DNA of 50,106 nucleotides, from assembly GCF_000820225.1 (NCBI RefSeq), contig NZ_CDDK01000011.1:584-50689 (forward strand), given 5' to 3'. Shown here piece after piece: positions 16,773-25,573 of the stretch. The position numbers and the translations under genes are program-made. Each line of letters opens with the position of its first letter. Positions within the stretch are counted from its first letter, which is position 1. Origin of the DNA: Aeromonas veronii bv. veronii. Its GTDB lineage: Bacteria > Pseudomonadota > Gammaproteobacteria > Enterobacterales > Aeromonadaceae. Below the pieces are notes generated by a model that was not told the origin of the DNA, did no database searches, and saw only the letters and a program-made list of their open reading frames with translations.

Positions 16773-17119
16773 GATGCAGTGGCCATCATGCCACGTGAAC
16801 GCATATAGGCCTTGATGCTCTCATGGCAGGGGATCACCCGGTCGATATGCAACATCTCCAGCAGGTCATGAGGTTGACCGGGTCCACAGACAAGGGCCAT
16901 CTGATGCCCGTTCATAATCAATCTTTTATAGAGAAATACCAAGGCTCCGATCCCCGACGAGTCGATAAAATGAACATCGCTGATATCGGCCAGGATATCT
17001 CCCGGGTGGGTCGAGAGGGTTTCAAACAACGGGCGGAGCTCACTGACGGCCATCGCGTCAAACTCGTTTTCCAGTACCACTACCTGGATATCATTAAGGG
17101 TGTAAGTCATGCTTTCCAT
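16769..17119 (-). CDS. STAS-domain anti-sigma-factor antagonist
   Basis: 116 residues from the Met at 17119, with AAGGAG six bases upstream; the frame upstream of it covers the promoter. A single STAS domain with the phosphorylatable signature 'HFIDSSGIGAL' (Ser54/Ser55), as in SpoIIAA and RsbV. It is the expected target of the kinase/phosphatase at 12.0-13.5 kb: unphosphorylated STAS would bind a partner protein. No sigma factor is encoded here, so the switch output may be a direct protein target in polysaccharide synthesis. Being first in the operon, it is made along with the exporter it may control. Confidence 0.9.
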   Translation of the reverse strand: MESMTYTLNDIQVVVLENEFDAMAVSELRPLFETLSTHPGDILADISDVHFIDSSGIGALVFLYKRLIMNGHQMALVCGPGQPHDLLEMLHIDRVIPCHESIKAYMRSRGMMATAS

Positions 17120-17172
17120 CGCTAGCTCCTTGTCGATTCTCAGACTATTTGCTGTCACGGCATTCAGCACGC

Positions 17173-17188
17173 TGCAAATGTTATGCCG
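17173..17188 (-). promoter_or_regulatory. Sigma-54-like promoter of the STAS/export operon
   Basis: Minus strand CGGCATAACATTTGCA: GG-N10-GC spacing exact, GGCA at -24 and TTGCA at -12 exact. Predicted start near 17163, 44 bases before the STAS ATG. It closely resembles the promoter at 7580-7596. Confidence 0.6.
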
Positions 17189-17262
17189 GGCAGTGCCACG
17201 GCACTTGTTCTCCAAATGATACTCTTTGCGCCTTATTCACCGACACCCACTCCTCGTTTTGA

Positions 17263-17306
17263 TTGCCAAATTGCAAGTAACTTCCCCCGCTCGTTGCAAA
17301 CTGCAA
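17263..17306. promoter_or_regulatory. Paired dyad motif between two divergent promoters (activator site?)
   Basis: Two related partial palindromes, TTGCCAAATTGCAA (17263-17276) and TTGCAAACTGCAA (17294-17306), start 31 bases apart, close to three helical turns. They sit about 90-100 bases upstream of both predicted sigma-54 starts, the usual position of an enhancer-binding protein. The identity of the protein is unknown. This 338-base divergent region otherwise holds only the two promoters and a short dyad AGTGCC/GGCACT at 17192-17205. Confidence 0.45.
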
Positions 17307-17369
17307 TTCACCTTGGCCGAGATCGCCCGATAACAGGCTAAATGGCTGATAATTCAAGCCCATTAGACC

Positions 17370-17385
17370 GGGCCCGATTATTGCT
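17370..17385 (+). promoter_or_regulatory. Sigma-54-like promoter of the molybdopterin-fold/histidine kinase operon
   Basis: GGGCCCGATTATTGCT has GG-N10-GC spacing, G at position 7 and TTGCT at -12; only two positions differ from TGGCACG-N4-TTGCW. Predicted start near 17396, 62 bases before the ATG. Confidence 0.5.
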
Positions 17386-17457
17386 TGCCTTTGGACACAC
17401 TTCACAAGCCACCTTTGGCCCGGCCCCCATACCGCCATTTTCCAGGAAGGAGAGATC

Positions 17458-17949
17458 ATGAAAGCAGGCCTTTACATCGCACCACTGTTGGCAGCCCTTT
17501 GCGGCACCGCATACGCAGCCCCCTCCCCTGACAGCGCCGTGTTGAAGGTTGAAGGCGCCATCAGCAGCCCCACTCATCAGGCTCTGGCTCTGTGGGACAG
17601 CGCCATGCTGGATCAACTGCCGGTACACGAAATCAAAACCCATACCCCATGGTATGACGAAGCCAAGACTTTTCGCGGCCCGCTGCTGCAAGATGTATTG
17701 GCCAAGGTCGGGGCAACCGGCAAACAGCTCACCATTACCGCGCTCAATGACTACTCGGTACAGGTGCCGACAAGCGATGCCGAGCAGTATCGGGTCATCC
17801 TCGCCCGCACGATCAATGGCAAGCCACTGTCGGTGCGCGACAAAGGGCCGCTGTTCCTTGTCTATCCGTTTGATCAATATCCCGAACTGCAAAACAAGCT
17901 CTATTACGGTCGGGCTATCTGGCAGATCAGTGCGATAAAAGTGGAGTAG
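17458..17949 (+). CDS. Periplasmic molybdopterin-oxidoreductase-fold protein
   Basis: 163 residues with a clear signal peptide (cleavage after 'GTAYA', residue 20). The mature domain resembles the sulfite-oxidase-type molybdopterin-binding fold: 'VLKVEGAISSP', 'HTPWYDEAKTFRGPLLQDVLAKVG', 'ALNDYSVQVP', 'RDKGPLFLVYPFD' and a C-terminal 'RAIWQISAIKV'. The mature protein has no cysteine, so the usual molybdenum ligand is absent and catalysis is unlikely. It is encoded eight bases upstream of a hybrid histidine kinase and is best read as a periplasmic sensing or binding subunit for it. GGAAGGAGA precedes the ATG. Confidence 0.8.
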   Translation: MKAGLYIAPLLAALCGTAYAAPSPDSAVLKVEGAISSPTHQALALWDSAMLDQLPVHEIKTHTPWYDEAKTFRGPLLQDVLAKVGATGKQLTITALNDYSVQVPTSDAEQYRVILARTINGKPLSVRDKGPLFLVYPFDQYPELQNKLYYGRAIWQISAIKVE

Positions 17950-17957
17950 ATCCCATC

Positions 17958-19784
<1,827 letters not shown>

Positions 19785-19862
19785 AACCGCGGATTCCGGG
19801 CTACTGATTGCTGATGTGGGGCAACATTGATCTCTGCAGGCAACTGAATGGGCTTGGGTCTG

Positions 19863-19941
19863 GAATGCACACAGGCAAGCCGCTTCGCAACAGCTGCACG
19901 GGCCGTCAGCTTGTCTCGGGTATGCAGGGATTTTTTGATCT
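19863..19941 (-). pseudogene. Integrase fragment (short copy)
   Basis: About 79 bases that match 24241-24319 with three differences by eye; the match breaks off abruptly on both sides. In the minus direction it encodes 'KKSLHTRDK..RAAVAKRLACV' of a phage-type integrase N-terminal region. It is a relic, far too short to be functional, and lies in the 213-base gap between the histidine kinase and the LysR gene. Confidence 0.75.
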
Positions 19942-19997
19942 GTACAGATCTAGTAATCCCCTCCCTACAACGTCCAGACCAGAGTGAATGACTATAT

Positions 19998-20882
19998 TTA
20001 TGTTTTTAATGCATCAATAACCACTCTTAATGCGGGTGAAACATTCCGGTGGGGATAATAGAGGTACAGACCAGCCAAACGGTGACTATAGGGTTTCAAT
20101 ACCTGGATTAAGATGCCGCGCTCAAGTTCATCGCTCACCAATTCCTCTGGCACATAGGCCAGTCCCAGCCCCATTTTGGCAGCAGCCGCCTCCATATAAC
20201 TGTCAGAGAAGACCCACTGCCCCTGTGGTCGATGCTTAATCGCCTTCCCCTCTTGCCACAGTTCCCATTGATAGAGGCTGCCATCGGCAAATTGGTAAGC
20301 GATACAGGGATGTCCCGCCAGATCGGCAGGCGCCTGGGGAAATCCGTATTGAAGAAAATGATCTGGTGTGGCTACCATCACCATCTCCAGATCGGGCGTA
20401 ATGCGCACGGCCACCATCCCCTCATCCACCTCGTCACCCAGCCGCACGCCAGCATCAAAGCGTTCATCGATGATGTTCACGAAGCGGCTTTCACTGATGA
20501 GTTCCAGCCGAATATCGGGATAACGCTGCCTGAAGATGGTCAGCTTGGGAAGCAGCACCTTGTCGATGGCATGTTGGCTGGCGTTGATCCGTACCGTGCC
20601 TGAAGGGGTATCACGATAGTGGGCGAGCGTGGCCAGACCCGCATCAAGGGACTGAAAACAGCCCTGCGCCGTGCGGTACAACTGCTCACCCGCTTGGGTT
20701 AAGGAGAGGCTGCGGGTGGTGCGCATCAGAAGCTGCACCCCGAGCCTGGCCTCGAGATCCCGAATCGTTCGGCTGACCCCGGACTGGGCAAGCTCCAACC
20801 TAGCTGCGGCCTTGGTAAAACTCCCTTCCCGAGCGACCAGCATAAAGACGTGGAGATCGTTGTAATTCTCGCGGCCTGTCAT
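19998..20882 (-). CDS. LysR-family transcriptional regulator
   Basis: 294 residues from the ATG at 20882, with AGGGGG eight bases upstream; a GTG nine bases earlier is too close to that site. N-terminal winged helix-turn-helix (residues 6-65: 'FMLVAREGSFTKAAARLELAQSGVS' in part, then 'TIRDLEARLGVQLLMRTTRSLSLT'), followed by a two-lobed effector domain. It belongs to the group exemplified by regulators next to MFS pumps and short-chain oxidoreductases. Divergent from the secreted hydrolase gene with 208 bases between, so it most likely controls that gene and itself. Effector unknown. Confidence 0.92.
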   Translation of the reverse strand: MTGRENYNDLHVFMLVAREGSFTKAAARLELAQSGVSRTIRDLEARLGVQLLMRTTRSLSLTQAGEQLYRTAQGCFQSLDAGLATLAHYRDTPSGTVRINASQHAIDKVLLPKLTIFRQRYPDIRLELISESRFVNIIDERFDAGVRLGDEVDEGMVAVRITPDLEMVMVATPDHFLQYGFPQAPADLAGHPCIAYQFADGSLYQWELWQEGKAIKHRPQGQWVFSDSYMEAAAAKMGLGLAYVPEELVSDELERGILIQVLKPYSHRLAGLYLYYPHRNVSPALRVVIDALKT

Positions 20883-20945
20883 TTTGTTCACCCCCTATGT
20901 TCCTGTCCGCCACGACCTGAGTCAGGTGGCGTCAGACGTCTTAAT

Positions 20946-21007
20946 TTAGAACAAATAAGCATTAATGTTATCAAAAAACCGCCTCTAATCATCACTATTC
21001 GTTCTAA
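20946..21007. promoter_or_regulatory. Inverted pair of 11-bp motifs in the LysR/hydrolase divergent region
   Basis: TTAGAACAAAT (20946-20956) and its near-perfect inverted copy ATTCGTTCTAA (20997-21007), 10 of 11 matching, are 40 bases apart. Candidate binding half-sites for the neighbouring LysR protein. Confidence 0.4.
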
Positions 21008-21090
21008 CTAGACTGTGTGTCGTGGTTCACAAAACCAGCCCTCCACCACCAGGACCACGCATCAGAAATCCGATTTCGAGGAACTTTGCC

Positions 21091-22227
21091 ATGAATGTTC
21101 TCCCCAAGAAACTGACAGCTATCGCGTCTACCCTGCTGCTGGGCGCCGCATTAACCGGAGTCTCTACATTGAGTCATGCCCAAACAACCAATCCCACTGA
21201 ACCTGTCTCCATGGTCACCCAATGGGACAAGACCTTCACCCAAAGCGACAAGGTCGATCATCGCAAGGTCACCTTCAAGAACCGTTACGGCATCACTCTG
21301 GTGGCTGACCTCTATCTGCCGAAAAACCGGGGAGACGCCAAGCTGGCGGCCATTGCTCTGAGCGGCCCATTTGGTGCCGTAAAAGAGCAGTCGAGCGGCC
21401 TCTATGCCCAGACCCTGGCTGAGCGTGGTTTTGTCACGCTGGCGTTTGATCCCTCTTACACCGGTGAGAGTGGCGGCCAGCCGCGTGATGTGGCCTCGCC
21501 AGACATCAACACCGAAGATTTCAGCGCCGCCGTCGATTTTCTCGGCCTGCAAAAAGAGGTCGACCGCAACCGTATCGGTCTACTGGGGATTTGCGGCTGG
21601 GGTGGCATGGCCCTCAATGCCGCCGCTGGCGACACCCGCATCAAGGCGGTGGCAACCAGCGTGATGTATGACATGAGCCGGGCCATGGGGCATGGGGTGG
21701 GCGATGGCAAGGATCGATTTTCCACCGCCGATCGCCGCGCCGTGCTGGCATACCTGAATGAACAACGCTGGAAAGATGCGGAAAGTGGCACCTATGCCCA
21801 TAGCAATCATGACCTCTATGTCGATGACAAGGGAAATGTCACCGCTGCCGCCCGCACCCTGCCAGAGGTTCTGCCGGAAAACCCGCACCCGGTACTCAAG
21901 GAGTTCTTTAATTACTACCGTGTACCGCGTGGTTTCCATGCCCGTTCTGTCAACTCCAACGGGGCCTGGACCACTACCATGCCGCTGTCATTCATGAATA
22001 TGCCGCTGCTGAGCTATGCAAGCGAAATATCCATTCCCACCCTGATCGTGACCGGTGAGCAGGCTCACTCTCGTTACTTTGCCGAAGATGCCTTCAAGGC
22101 CGTTGGCAGCAAGCAAAAAGAGCTGGTCGTTGTGCCTGGCGCCAATCATGTCGACCTGTATGACAACCAGGCTGGCAAGATCCCGTTCGCCAAGTTCGAG
22201 CAGTTCTTCAAGACCAACATGAAGTAA
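21091..22227 (+). CDS. Secreted alpha/beta hydrolase (dienelactone-hydrolase/acetyl-xylan-esterase-like)
   Basis: 378 residues from the ATG at 21091 (GAGGA eight bases upstream). A signal peptide ends at 'LSHAQ' (about residue 30). The core is an alpha/beta hydrolase: 'GPFGAVKEQSSGLYAQ' region, 'FDPSYTGESGG', then the nucleophile elbow 'GICGWGGMAL', where the central residue is Cys or Gly-Trp-Gly rather than the usual GxSxG. The C-terminal 'VPGANHVDLYD' carries the catalytic His, and the Asp/Glu is probably in 'VTGEQAHSRYF'. A cysteine nucleophile, as in dienelactone hydrolase, is plausible (GxCxG). Substrate unknown. Followed by a terminator. Confidence 0.85.
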   Translation: MNVLPKKLTAIASTLLLGAALTGVSTLSHAQTTNPTEPVSMVTQWDKTFTQSDKVDHRKVTFKNRYGITLVADLYLPKNRGDAKLAAIALSGPFGAVKEQSSGLYAQTLAERGFVTLAFDPSYTGESGGQPRDVASPDINTEDFSAAVDFLGLQKEVDRNRIGLLGICGWGGMALNAAAGDTRIKAVATSVMYDMSRAMGHGVGDGKDRFSTADRRAVLAYLNEQRWKDAESGTYAHSNHDLYVDDKGNVTAAARTLPEVLPENPHPVLKEFFNYYRVPRGFHARSVNSNGAWTTTMPLSFMNMPLLSYASEISIPTLIVTGEQAHSRYFAEDAFKAVGSKQKELVVVPGANHVDLYDNQAGKIPFAKFEQFFKTNMK

Positions 22228-22233
22228 GCGTCG

Positions 22234-22264
22234 AAAACGCGGCGGCCTCTTCGCCGCGTTTTCT
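22234..22264 (+). terminator. Terminator after the hydrolase gene
   Basis: Stem AAAACGCGGCG / CGCCGCGTTTT with a seven-base loop, followed by C and T residues; the T run is within the stem end. Confidence 0.75.
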
Positions 22265-22309
22265 CACTGGTTTCGACGCCACCATTCACGTCACATAGGG
22301 AGAAGCTCA

Positions 22310-22759
22310 ATGATCAGAGGAGTGTTTGTTGGCGCGATGGCTCTGTTGCTGGGGGTGACCTGCACAGCAACCGCTACAAGTACTGAGGCTCAGAGCAAGG
22401 TAGATAGTATGAACATCAAGATGACGATAGCCGGCCAGATCATCACGGCCACCCTGGAAGAGAGTCACAGCACCCGGGAATTTTTTGCCATGCTCCCCCT
22501 GGCGCTGCCCCTCGAGGATTACGCCGACACCGAGAAGATTGCTTATCTGCCCCGCAAATTGACCACACAGGGCGCCCCAAAAGGCATTGACCCGAACGTG
22601 GGGGATCTCACCTATTACGCCCCGTGGGGCAATCTGGCGATCTTCTATCGGGACTTTGGCTATTCGACCGGACTGATTAAGTTAGGGCGCATTGAATCGG
22701 GTCTCTCCCACCTGACCACAACCTCGGCCGCCAGCATCACGATCGAAGCAATCGAATAA
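22310..22759 (+). CDS. Secreted cyclophilin-like-fold protein
   Basis: 149 residues. A signal peptide is likely (hydrophobic run 'VGAMALLLGVTCTATA'). The mature part has 'IKMTIAGQIITATLEESHSTREFFAMLPL' (shown here in pieces), 'GIDPNVGDLTYYAPWGNLAIFY' and 'GLIKLGRIESGL', the typical signature of the cyclophilin-like domain found in small bacterial proteins near flavodoxin, MFS and alpha/beta-hydrolase genes. Peptidyl-prolyl isomerase activity has not generally been shown for this group. Good GGGAGA site before the ATG. It lies between the hydrolase and the MFS exporter and probably belongs with the latter. Confidence 0.8.
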   Translation: MIRGVFVGAMALLLGVTCTATATSTEAQSKVDSMNIKMTIAGQIITATLEESHSTREFFAMLPLALPLEDYADTEKIAYLPRKLTTQGAPKGIDPNVGDLTYYAPWGNLAIFYRDFGYSTGLIKLGRIESGLSHLTTTSAASITIEAIE

Positions 22760-22786
22760 GCCCATATTTCACTTTCAGGTCATGCT

Positions 22787-23980
22787 ATGAACGTAACATC
22801 GTTATCATCACATACACCCGCTGTCGTCAACGAACACTGGTCTGCGGTTGCCGCCATGTCCCTGTGTGTGGCACTGCTCATTGCCGCCGAGTTTATGCCG
22901 GTCAGCCTGCTGACGCCGATCGCCACCGATCTAGGTGCCAGCAATGGCATGGCCGGTCTTGCTATTGCCATCTCCGGCCTGTTTGCCGTCCCGACCAGTT
23001 TGCTGATCGCACCTCTATCTCACAGGCTGGACCGACGTCATGTGCTCATGGGGCTAGCCGTCGTGATGCTGACCTCTTTAATCGTGATCGCCCTAAGCCC
23101 CAACTTTACCGTGCTGATGGTGGCACGCGCTCTGCTCGGGATCGTTATCGGCGGTTTTTGGGCGCTGGCAACCGCCACCATCATGCGGTTGGTCTCCAGC
23201 CAATCCGTCCCCAAAGCGTTGGGCATCCTGTATACCGGCAATGCGGTCGCGACCGCCTTTGCGGCCCCCATTGGCAGTTACTTGGGTGGACTGATCGGCT
23301 GGCGAGGCGTGTTCTGGCTGCTGGTACCGTTGGTAGTGATCAACCTGCTGTGGATGGTACTTTGCCTGCCTTCCATGCACTCCCAAGCACGCCCGCACAG
23401 CGCATTTCGCCTTATGCGCAGACCCAACGTCGCCATTGCCATCATGGGCGTGACGCTGACCTTTGCCGGCGCCTTCAGTGCCTTTACCTATTTTCGCCCC
23501 TTCCTGGAGACACGCACCCAGGTCGACCTGCCACAACTCTCGGCGCTGCTGCTGGCTTTGGGGCTGGCCGGTTTTGTCGGCACCACAGCGGTAAGCATGC
23601 TGCTGCGCCGTCATCTTTACCGGATGCTGCGCTGGTTGCCACTGGTGCTAGGCGTTATCACCCTGGCGCTGCTGGCGGTGGAGCATCACTTCTGGAGTGT
23701 GGCCCTGATGCTGATCCTCTGGGGCGCCCTTAACTCCGCCATTCCGGTCGCCTGGTCAGCCTGGATCACCCAGGGCATCTCAGATTCACCCGAGAGCGGT
23801 GGAGGCCTGATGGTGGCAGCTATTCAGCTGGCGATCACGTTGGGGGCTGCCGTGGGGGGGTGGTTACTGGATTCCCTCTCTATCAGGGCCACCTTTATGG
23901 GCAGTGCCCTGTTACTGACCGCCGCCTCCATGGTGGTCGGCAATGGCAGCCGACTAAGGCCCGTCACGCTTGACCAGTAA
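22787..23980 (+). CDS. MFS exporter (DHA1 type)
   Basis: 397 residues with 12 predicted membrane helices. The loop 2-3 signature is visible as 'PLSHRLDRRHVLM', and 'RALLGIVIGGFWALATATIMRL' marks the motif C region. It is similar in kind to NepI/YdhP-type drug, nucleoside or sugar exporters. Substrate unknown; the operon suggests export of, or resistance to, a compound handled by the secreted hydrolase. The stop codon is only 13 bases from the end of the integrase remnant, placing the gene at an insertion boundary. Confidence 0.9.
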   Translation: MNVTSLSSHTPAVVNEHWSAVAAMSLCVALLIAAEFMPVSLLTPIATDLGASNGMAGLAIAISGLFAVPTSLLIAPLSHRLDRRHVLMGLAVVMLTSLIVIALSPNFTVLMVARALLGIVIGGFWALATATIMRLVSSQSVPKALGILYTGNAVATAFAAPIGSYLGGLIGWRGVFWLLVPLVVINLLWMVLCLPSMHSQARPHSAFRLMRRPNVAIAIMGVTLTFAGAFSAFTYFRPFLETRTQVDLPQLSALLLALGLAGFVGTTAVSMLLRRHLYRMLRWLPLVLGVITLALLAVEHHFWSVALMLILWGALNSAIPVAWSAWITQGISDSPESGGGLMVAAIQLAITLGAAVGGWLLDSLSIRATFMGSALLLTAASMVVGNGSRLRPVTLDQ

Positions 23981-23993
23981 GTTGACCCATCCG

Positions 23994-24395
23994 TTAGCAA
24001 ATCCATTCGCCATCGCACAGTGCAATTTCACCCAGCGCCTTGATGAAGTAGCCGATGTAGTTCTTCTGGTTGCTGAGCTCTTTCGGTGCCCAGGAGAGGG
24101 CCTTCTCTTTTTGCTAGCGGTCACACGAGACCGACAACAGCGGAGCAAGCGGTTTGGCCGCCGGAACAGCAGGCTTGATATTCGGCTGAGGTTGAGGGTT
24201 ATCTGGCTCGCTTGTGGGTTGCAGAACTGGCTTAGCTTTAGAACGCACACAGGCAAGCCGCTTCGCAACAGCTGCACGGTCCGTCGGCTTGTCTCGGGTA
24301 TGCAGGGATTTTTTGATCTCTTTACGACGACCACAGGGGAGCGTGGTGACTTTCCGGTAATACCAGATGCCGTGGGGACTGAGCCAGAGATTCAT
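23994..24395 (-). pseudogene. Integrase remnant (N-terminal part, internal amber codon)
   Basis: Starting from the Met at 24395 (GAGGAG seven bases upstream), the frame reads 'MNLWLSPHGIWYYRKVTTL' and 'RKEIKKSLHTRDK', the N-terminal part of tyrosine-recombinase integrases of phage/island type. A TAG at 24114-24116 interrupts it, after which the same frame continues for 39 codons ('EKALSWAPKELSNQKNYIGYF') to a TAA at 23994. The catalytic domain is missing. A short copy of part of it lies at 19863-19941. The position directly beyond the 3' side of ffs suggests an element that once integrated there. Confidence 0.82.
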
Positions 24396-24474
24396 CGATG
24401 AGCTCCTCGTCGTCCACACAAAGTGGATGACCAAGGGCTTTAGGAAGCTAACTTATTGAATTGCAGAAACAAGT

Positions 24475-24584
24475 GGTGGCCCTACCAGCCACATCCCGGC
24501 ACTCGAGTCCCCCGCCTTGGCTGCTACCTTCCGGTCCTGACCAGGTCGACGGGTTATCAATGCGAGAGGACCAATAGGACCACC
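24475..24584 (-). ncRNA. ffs: 4.5S RNA (signal recognition particle RNA)
   Basis: The minus strand contains the conserved SRP RNA core, including CCTGGTCAGGACCGGAAGGT followed by AGCAGCCAAGG. The ends pair as expected: 5' GGTGGTCCTA with 3' TAGGGCCACC. About 110 bases, the usual size in gammaproteobacteria; ends are estimated from the pairing. With Ffh this RNA targets nascent membrane proteins to the translocon. Confidence 0.95.
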
Positions 24585-24591
24585 GGCGAGG

Positions 24592-24620
24592 AGAATAGGC
24601 AAACTGGGCGTTCAATGCAA
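24592..24620 (-). promoter_or_regulatory. Sigma-70-type promoter of ffs
   Basis: Minus strand TTGCAT, 17 bases, TATTCT, ending eight bases before the predicted 5' end of the RNA. Spacing is ideal, hexamers match 4 of 6 each. Confidence 0.55.
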
Positions 24621-24678
24621 CGGCTTTCTACCCTCCAACAGATCGTTTGCCTTATTTTTCAACAATCTGTCGAATGAA

Positions 24679-25467
24679 TCAGCTAAACAGCATAAATTTC
24701 GCCCCTACCAGCAGCATCAGCAGGGCAAAGGCCTGCTTGAGGCGTGTGGGTGACAGGCGGTGTGCCAGCTTGGCGCCAATGCGGGCGAACTGGGTACTGG
24801 TCAGCACAATGCCCAGCAGGGCGGGCAGATAGATGTAGCCCACACTCCACTCGGGCAGATCGGCATGATCCCAACCCGCATAGAGGTAGCTGAGGCTCCC
24901 CGCCAGCGCGATGGGCATGCTGCAGGCTGCAGAGGCCGCTACCGCATTGCGCATTGGCACCGAGTTCCAGCTCAGATAAGGGACGGTCAGCGAGCCACCG
25001 CCAATACCAAACAGCGCCGACATCCAGCCAATGATGGTACCGGCGATGCCTGTGCCGAGCGGACCCGGCATATGGCGTTCCGCTGTGGGTTTAAGGTTGA
25101 GCCCCATCTGTAGCGCCATGCTCCAGGCGAAACAACCGATGATGATATTGAGGGTGCTGGTGCTGAGCAGATTGGCGGTCATGCCGCCAAGCCAACCCCC
25201 GATCAGCATGCCGGCGCCGAGTCGGCGGATCATCACCCAATCGACGGCGCCCGCCTCCCGGTGGGCCCGCAGCGAGCTGAATCCGGTAAAGATCATGGTG
25301 GGCAACGAGGTGCCGAGGGCCAGATGGGTAATGATTTCAGGGTCTATGCCCTGGGCGCGAAAGGTCATGACCAGCACGGGGACAATGATAAGACCGCCGC
25401 CGATCCCGAACAGTCCCGCCAGCATACCGGCAAAGGCGCCCAGCAGGAGGTAACCCATAAACAGCAT
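24679..25467 (-). CDS. TSUP-family permease (TauE/SafE)
   Basis: 262 residues from the Met at 25467, chosen because AGGAA lies five or six bases upstream; the further upstream frame looks untranslated. Eight or so membrane helices. The two family repeats are marked by 'GLFGIGGGLIIVPVL' and 'ALFGIGGGSLTVPYL'. TSUP proteins move small sulfur-containing or organic anions (sulfite, sulfoacetate, taurine) across the inner membrane; the substrate here is not indicated. No operon partner; the adjacent antiporter gene ends 106 bases upstream with its own terminator. Confidence 0.9.
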   Translation of the reverse strand: MLFMGYLLLGAFAGMLAGLFGIGGGLIIVPVLVMTFRAQGIDPEIITHLALGTSLPTMIFTGFSSLRAHREAGAVDWVMIRRLGAGMLIGGWLGGMTANLLSTSTLNIIIGCFAWSMALQMGLNLKPTAERHMPGPLGTGIAGTIIGWMSALFGIGGGSLTVPYLSWNSVPMRNAVAASAACSMPIALAGSLSYLYAGWDHADLPEWSVGYIYLPALLGIVLTSTQFARIGAKLAHRLSPTRLKQAFALLMLLVGAKFMLFS

Positions 25468-25529
25468 AAAAATTCCTGTGTTAAACAAAAACTGGCCAAC
25501 ACGGCCGGGCAACAGTGGATATCTGCATG

Positions 25530-25561
25530 AAAAAAAAAGAGATGGCGCGAGGGCCATCTCT
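25530..25561 (-). terminator. Terminator after the APC antiporter gene
   Basis: Minus strand stem AGAGATGGC / GCCATCTCT with loop CCTCGC, followed by a run of T (25530-25537 read as A on the plus strand). Confidence 0.9.
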
Positions 25562-25573
25562 TCATTGTGCCGG

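Noticed and set aside
17192..17206. Minus strand TGGCACTGCCCGGCA as a sigma-54 promoter of the STAS operon
   Set aside because: The GG to GC spacing is one base short; the overlapping CGGCATAACATTTGCA at 17173 has the correct spacing.
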